A stretch of DNA of 10,178 bases. Source: Bdellovibrionota bacterium (GTDB lineage: Bacteria; Bdellovibrionota; Bacteriovoracia; Bacteriovoracales; Bacteriovoracaceae). The translations under genes were made by a program, and so were the position numbers. The stretch's first letter is position 1; the number at the start of each line of letters is the position of its first letter. The stretch lies in contig JAURQB010000159.1 of NCBI GenBank assembly GCA_030836365.1, positions 1-10,178 of the forward strand, in the 5' to 3' direction. The notes under the pieces were generated by a model. The model saw only the letters and a program-made list of their open reading frames with translations. It had not been told where the DNA came from and made no database searches. Of the stretch, positions 6,937 to 10,178 are shown one piece after another.

Positions 6937-7350
6937 ATGCACAAAAACCTTAAATTAAAAAATGCTATCAATCAAACTGTAGAGCGGTTGAAAAATGATT
7001 CAACTCCCTACCAGTGGGGGCATTTCGGACAATGCAACTGTGGACACTTGGCCCAAACGATTACGGAGAAATCATCTCGTGAAATTCATCAGTCGGCGAG
7101 TCTCAAAGGTGGTGATTGGGGAGTGCGTGCAGAGGAATACTGTGCTGTCAGTCGCTACTTGATTGATGATATTATCAGGCAACTTTTAACTATTGGTTTG
7201 GAGCAAGAAGACATTGTTCATCTCGAGAATCTAAGTGATCCAAAAATCCTTCAATATATTTCTGGAAATCCATCGCATTTAGAGCGTCACTCAAAAGAAG
7301 ACGCAATAAAATATCTGGAGGCAATGTCCGCTTTTATTGATGAGGATTAA
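6937..7350 (+). CDS. Small hypothetical protein with YQWGH...CNCGH motif
   Basis: I cannot give this 137-aa protein a function. It is soluble, without a signal peptide or membrane segment. The notable feature is a compact cluster in the N-terminal third, YQWGH (25-29) followed by QCNCGH (32-37). It places H29, C33, C35 and H37 within nine residues, like a small metal site or a reactive CxC. A further Cys is C69, next to a conserved-looking GGDWGVRAEEY segment (58-68). The rest appears helical, ending in an acidic tail. The start is set by AGGAGA six bases upstream; the open frame begins ten codons earlier. It is divergent from puuE across a 134-base gap, so the two may share regulation. It is convergent with the desaturase gene. 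Confidence 0.75.
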   Translation: MHKNLKLKNAINQTVERLKNDSTPYQWGHFGQCNCGHLAQTITEKSSREIHQSASLKGGDWGVRAEEYCAVSRYLIDDIIRQLLTIGLEQEDIVHLENLSDPKILQYISGNPSHLERHSKEDAIKYLEAMSAFIDED

Positions 7351-7383
7351 GCTAATTTTTTGATTGGGGGTTAAATAATTAAG

Positions 7384-8151
7384 CTAAGCTGTTTTGGCAT
7401 GAACCTGCTCTTTTATGGGAGACGCTTTTTTTCTTTTGCTACCTTGAGTTAAACCCAGAATTTTTAAGCACCAATAACCTAAATCAATTTCCCACCATGT
7501 TTTTGAAAATTTAATATCATTAGGATTACCGTGATGATTATTTTGATAAAGCTCACCCATTAAAAATAAATCGACGGGAAGTGTGTTTGTGGAGAGATCA
7601 GGTGTTTCTTTGTTTCGATATCCATATTTGTGTCCGCACCAGTTGACGATAAGACCATGAATAGGCCCCATTAAAAAATGAACAGGAAGTAGTAAATAGA
7701 AAGCCCAATGTGGTGCAAAAGCATAGTAGACGGCAAAATAAACGGCGCCAAATAAAACTCTAACAGGCCAGGAGGAGGCAATTGAGTCAAATATTCTCCA
7801 TTCTGTCACATGTGGAGTGAAGATATTATTTAATTCATGTTTTTTGTTAAAAATATCCATATATTCAGTTGCGGTGTGAAGCATCATTGAAATTGGTGTT
7901 GCGTGCTGGTTTGGCGAGTGTGGATCTTTTTTTGTATCAGAGTAGCTGTGATGGGCCTTGTGAAGAATACCATAGGCATATGGGCTCAAGTAGCTGGAGC
8001 CTTGAAAAAGGAGATTTAGCCAGTAAGCGATTTTTTCTCCTCTCGGAGAGAGTTGATAATATCCGTGAGCAGCATACCGATGCAAAAATAGTGTTTGGGC
8101 CGCGAGTGATAAATACCAATGAGCGATAAAAAAGACGATGATCGTAATCAT
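7384..8151 (-). CDS. Membrane-bound fatty acid (acyl-CoA delta-9 type) desaturase
   Basis: This integral-membrane di-iron enzyme introduces a double bond into acyl chains and so tunes membrane fluidity. From the ATG at 8151 it is 255 aa. The histidine boxes are H24RYAAH29 (HX4H), H64KAHH68 (HX2HH), N170-X3-H174 (NWCGH, matching N265/H269 of mouse SCD1) and ELYQNNHH (H206, H207). In the last box SCD1 has GEGFHNYHH, so its first His ligand is Q203 here. Hydrophobic segments lie at about 1-20, 40-60 and 130-165. A TTG at 8226 extends the frame by 25 codons, but a polar, Cys-containing leader is unlike the family, and AGG stands eight bases before 8151. The tail after residue 235 is Lys-rich and variable. 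Electrons probably come from a separate ferredoxin or reductase not seen here. Confidence 0.92.
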   Translation of the reverse strand: MITIIVFFIAHWYLSLAAQTLFLHRYAAHGYYQLSPRGEKIAYWLNLLFQGSSYLSPYAYGILHKAHHSYSDTKKDPHSPNQHATPISMMLHTATEYMDIFNKKHELNNIFTPHVTEWRIFDSIASSWPVRVLFGAVYFAVYYAFAPHWAFYLLLPVHFLMGPIHGLIVNWCGHKYGYRNKETPDLSTNTLPVDLFLMGELYQNNHHGNPNDIKFSKTWWEIDLGYWCLKILGLTQGSKRKKASPIKEQVHAKTA

Positions 8152-8285
8152 AAAATTAACCTGGTTAAAATAACACTCATTACTCTGACAGGGCCTCGTA
8201 AATTGATCACTGAAGTGCTCTCGCAATTTACATTTGTTTTACTTTCAATTAAAAAGGCGGAGAGTTTCCCGAGGAGAGGCGCTAA
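8152..8285. promoter_or_regulatory. Divergent intergenic region between the desaturase and aldo/keto reductase genes
   Basis: This 134-base gap must contain promoters for both directions. Read forward, TTTACA and a following AT-rich stretch could form a weak promoter for the reductase. I see no convincing -10/-35 pair in either direction. A Shine-Dalgarno run (GAGGAGAGG, 8271-8279) closes the region on the + side, and AGG (8160-8162) lies on the - side. Confidence 0.4.
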
Positions 8286-9221
8286 ATGATTGACATTACT
8301 GAAATTGAGTCATCACCGTTTATTATTGGTGGTGCAGCTTTTAGCGGCCATGGCGGAGGTTATGGGTTTGGAAGTGTTGAGGATAAGGTGGCCGATAATA
8401 TTATTCGGCAGTCCTTAGATTTTGGCGTAAAGGCCATTGACCTCGCGCCGATTTATGGATTTGGACAAGCCGAAAAAACAGTAGGAAAGTTGGCGAACTC
8501 CTATCGTGATCAAGTTTTTCTGACTAGTAAATCTGGCGTTTCTTGGCACTCGACAAAACGAGTGAATATGACAAATGACCCAAAGGTGCTGCAAAAAATG
8601 CTTGAGCAAAGTTTGCGTGACCTAAAGACGAGTTTTATTGATGCTTATTTTATTCATTGGCCGGATAAAAATGTGGATATAAGAAAGCCAATGGAAATAT
8701 TGTCACGAAAAAAAGAACAGGGATTGATTCGCTATATTGGTCTTTGTAATACACACGCCGAAGATTACAAGCGAGCTTCAGAGATTGACGAGATTTCAAT
8801 TTTACAAAGTGAGTTTAATCTTTTCAATAACGGTTTTGATGAGCATCTGATTGAGTGTGCAAGGAGTATCTCTACTTCATTTTGGGGATGGGGGACTTTT
8901 GATAAAGGGATTATTTCCGGAAGTGTAACGAGGGATCGTTCTTTTGAAAAAGATGATTGTCGAAGCTGGGCACCTTGGTGGAAAAAATCGAATAAAAATC
9001 AAAAAATAGATTTGATGCAAAAAATTTTTAAAGAGGTAAAAGACGCTAATGGGGTGTCCTTGGCCCTCTCTCATGTGGCATTGTCTAATATTAAAGCAAA
9101 ACCAATAATAGGCGTAAAAAGTATTTCTCAATTTGAAGGGGTTAAAAAATCATTTGAGCAGCTAAATGAATTCACTTCTATTTATCAACAAGTGATCAGT
9201 CGGTACTTTCATGAACAATAG
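8286..9221 (+). CDS. Aldo/keto reductase family protein
   Basis: An NAD(P)H-dependent oxidoreductase of the AKR (beta/alpha)8 barrel type. The 311-aa length is typical. The full catalytic tetrad is visible: D52 and Y57 in IDLAPIYGFG, K82 in LTSKSG and H124 in FIHWPD. The C-terminal cofactor region includes PIIGVKSISQ (about 274-283). A Gly-rich stretch near the N-terminus (GHGGGYGFGS, 21-30) is notable. The start at 8286 has a strong purine run, GAGGAGAGG, ending six bases upstream. The gene overlaps the following glycosyltransferase by 11 bases, so the two are probably translationally coupled. This pairing suggests a sugar or nucleotide-sugar substrate for surface glycan synthesis, which is inference. 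The substrate cannot be read from the sequence. Confidence 0.92.
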   Translation: MIDITEIESSPFIIGGAAFSGHGGGYGFGSVEDKVADNIIRQSLDFGVKAIDLAPIYGFGQAEKTVGKLANSYRDQVFLTSKSGVSWHSTKRVNMTNDPKVLQKMLEQSLRDLKTSFIDAYFIHWPDKNVDIRKPMEILSRKKEQGLIRYIGLCNTHAEDYKRASEIDEISILQSEFNLFNNGFDEHLIECARSISTSFWGWGTFDKGIISGSVTRDRSFEKDDCRSWAPWWKKSNKNQKIDLMQKIFKEVKDANGVSLALSHVALSNIKAKPIIGVKSISQFEGVKKSFEQLNEFTSIYQQVISRYFHEQ

Positions 9222-10068
9222 TCCTTTAGTTTCTGTCATTATTCCGACGTTTAATCGCAGCTATGTCATAGCAAAAGCCATTAATTCGGTTTTAAATCAA
9301 CAATATAAAAATATTGAATTAATTGTTATTGATGATGGAAGTGTTGATCAGACCAATGAGCTTATGCGAAGCGATTTTTCTAATATTCATTACATAAAAA
9401 CGGATAACAACGGCGTTAGTGCTGCAAGAAATTTAGGTGTCACTCACGCCAACGGTAAGTATATTGCTTTTCTAGATTCAGATGATGAGTGGATGCCAAA
9501 GAAGGTTGAAAAACAAGTTGATTTTTTAGAGAGTGGAAACCTTCGCTGGGTCCATGGTGAGGAGAGGTGGATTCGAAATGGAGTTCGAGTAAATCAGAAA
9601 AAAATTCATCAAAAAGCTGGTGGAGATATTTTCAATCGCTCATTGCACTTATGTTTAATTAGCCCCTCAACGGTGATGATGGAAAAAAAATTGTTCATCG
9701 AAAGTGGTGGGTTTGATGAGGGTTTTATCGTCTGTGAGGATTTTGATTTATGGTTAAGGCTTTTGATTAATCATGAAATTGGTTTCATCTCTGATGAGCT
9801 TATTTGTAAGTATGGTGGCCATGAGGATCAACTATCAGCAAAGTTCAAGGCGATGGATGAATATCGAATTATGGCCTATGAAAAATTAGTTCAAATGAAG
9901 CAGCTTGGGCCGACGCGATTAAATGAGTTAAAAAAAGTTGCCCTAAGAAAGTGTGACATTTTAATTGTGGGATATACAAAGCACGGCCACATTGAAAAAG
10001 CTGATAATATTAAAATGAAAAAAGATTGGTTTTTAAAAAACTTAAGCAGCGACGCTGGAATTGAGTAG
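9211..10068 (+). CDS. Family 2 glycosyltransferase (GT-A fold)
   Basis: Transfers a sugar from a nucleotide-sugar donor, with inversion, most likely to a surface polysaccharide or lipid acceptor. The 285-aa protein has the GT2 pattern in order: VSVIIPTFNR (7-16), the nucleotide-binding DDGS (41-44), GVSAARNLG (68-76), the metal-binding DXD in LDSDDEW (D89-D91) and the likely catalytic E176-D177 in CEDFDLWLR. There is no membrane segment, so it should be cytoplasmic or peripheral. It begins inside the end of the aldo/keto reductase gene. Its ATG has no independent strong Shine-Dalgarno site, fitting coupled translation. Its last codons overlap the end of a convergent gene. Donor and acceptor are unknown. 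Confidence 0.94.
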   Translation: MNNSPLVSVIIPTFNRSYVIAKAINSVLNQQYKNIELIVIDDGSVDQTNELMRSDFSNIHYIKTDNNGVSAARNLGVTHANGKYIAFLDSDDEWMPKKVEKQVDFLESGNLRWVHGEERWIRNGVRVNQKKIHQKAGGDIFNRSLHLCLISPSTVMMEKKLFIESGGFDEGFIVCEDFDLWLRLLINHEIGFISDELICKYGGHEDQLSAKFKAMDEYRIMAYEKLVQMKQLGPTRLNELKKVALRKCDILIVGYTKHGHIEKADNIKMKKDWFLKNLSSDAGIE

Positions 10069-10178
10069 TGATCGTTCTAGCTCGTCATAATTTGAGTTCT
10101 CACAAGTCGCAATAAAATCTAAGATCTTTTTTAAACTTTTAAACTCATCACACAGATACATCGTTATTGGGTGAATGA
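10042..10178 (-). CDS. C-terminal end of an unidentified gene, truncated by the window edge
   Basis: On the - strand one frame is open from the window edge to a TAA at 10044-10042; the other two - strand frames hit stops within 30 bases of the edge. The visible 44 residues include FKSLKKILDFIA and NYDELERSLL, polar and helical in look, with two Cys and no recognisable motif. The end overlaps the glycosyltransferase tail by 27 bases. It is too short for a family call, and the full gene lies beyond the window. Confidence 0.45.
   Translation of the reverse strand, partial: IHPITMYLCDEFKSLKKILDFIATCENSNYDELERSLLNSSVAA

Noticed and set aside
7347..7386. Repeated TTAAGCTA flanking the gap between the CxC protein and the desaturase gene
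   Set aside because: Only eight bases long, does not form a stem, and each copy overlaps a stop codon region; likely chance in AT-rich DNA, and no T-tract hairpin is present.
7869..8129. Open frames on both strands inside the desaturase gene
   Set aside because: They are alternate frames of a gene with clear histidine boxes and have no protein-like features of their own.
8152..8226. TTG start giving a desaturase 25 residues longer
   Set aside because: The added residues are polar and unlike the family; the ATG at 8151 begins with the first membrane segment and has AGG eight bases upstream.
1..10178. Mobile element, CRISPR array, prophage or defence island
   Set aside because: No transposase, integrase, regular repeat-spacer pattern, tRNA-linked attachment site or known defence domain was seen; most genes are metabolic or housekeeping types.

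Overview
The window reads as a stretch of ordinary chromosome from an AT-rich Gram-negative bacterium. The best guess is Bdellovibrionota (Bacteriovorax/Halobacteriovorax-like). The grounds are the low GC, a secreted subtilisin with a CUB-like tail, a single-chain transketolase with split-type motifs, and the mix of small orphan genes. This is inference, because no rRNA or other decisive marker is present. I see no tRNA, rRNA, CRISPR array, transposase, integrase or phage gene.

Layout. (1) 1-1104: the 3' part of a + strand S8 protease with a CUB-like C-terminus converges on rpmB (ribosomal protein L28, - strand) across a strong two-way terminator at 821-853. (2) 1143-3252: a transketolase on the - strand lies upstream of rpmB, which has its own promoter. 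The transketolase is divergent from a small membrane-anchored protein of unknown function. (3) 3767-6802: three - strand genes are transcribed in the order puuE-type allantoinase, nucleoside phosphorylase/hydrolase-like protein with an extra C-terminal domain, and radical SAM protein of the spore photoproduct lyase (SPL) family. The last two overlap by 20 bases. (4) 6937-7350: a small protein with a CxC motif, divergent from puuE. (5) 7384-8151: a membrane fatty acid desaturase on the - strand, divergent from an aldo/keto reductase. (6) 8286-10068: the aldo/keto reductase overlaps a family 2 glycosyltransferase by 11 bases, a likely sugar or surface-glycan pair. The window ends in the C-terminus of a - strand gene that overlaps the glycosyltransferase tail to tail.

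The most interesting part is the overlapping nucleosidase/SPL-like pair. The SPL-like protein keeps the CX3CX2C cluster motif but has Glu where Bacillus SPL has its hydrogen-donor Cys. It therefore probably does not do classical spore-DNA repair. Radical SAM enzymes that consume SAM release 5'-deoxyadenosine, and MTA/SAH-type nucleosidases cleave that product. A dedicated radical SAM enzyme plus product-clearing nucleosidase is a testable reading of this pair.

Several start codons were moved downstream of the longest open frame because a Shine-Dalgarno site or promoter supports the later start: rpmB, transketolase, the membrane protein, the CxC protein and the desaturase. No intergenic stretch exceeds 300 bases.
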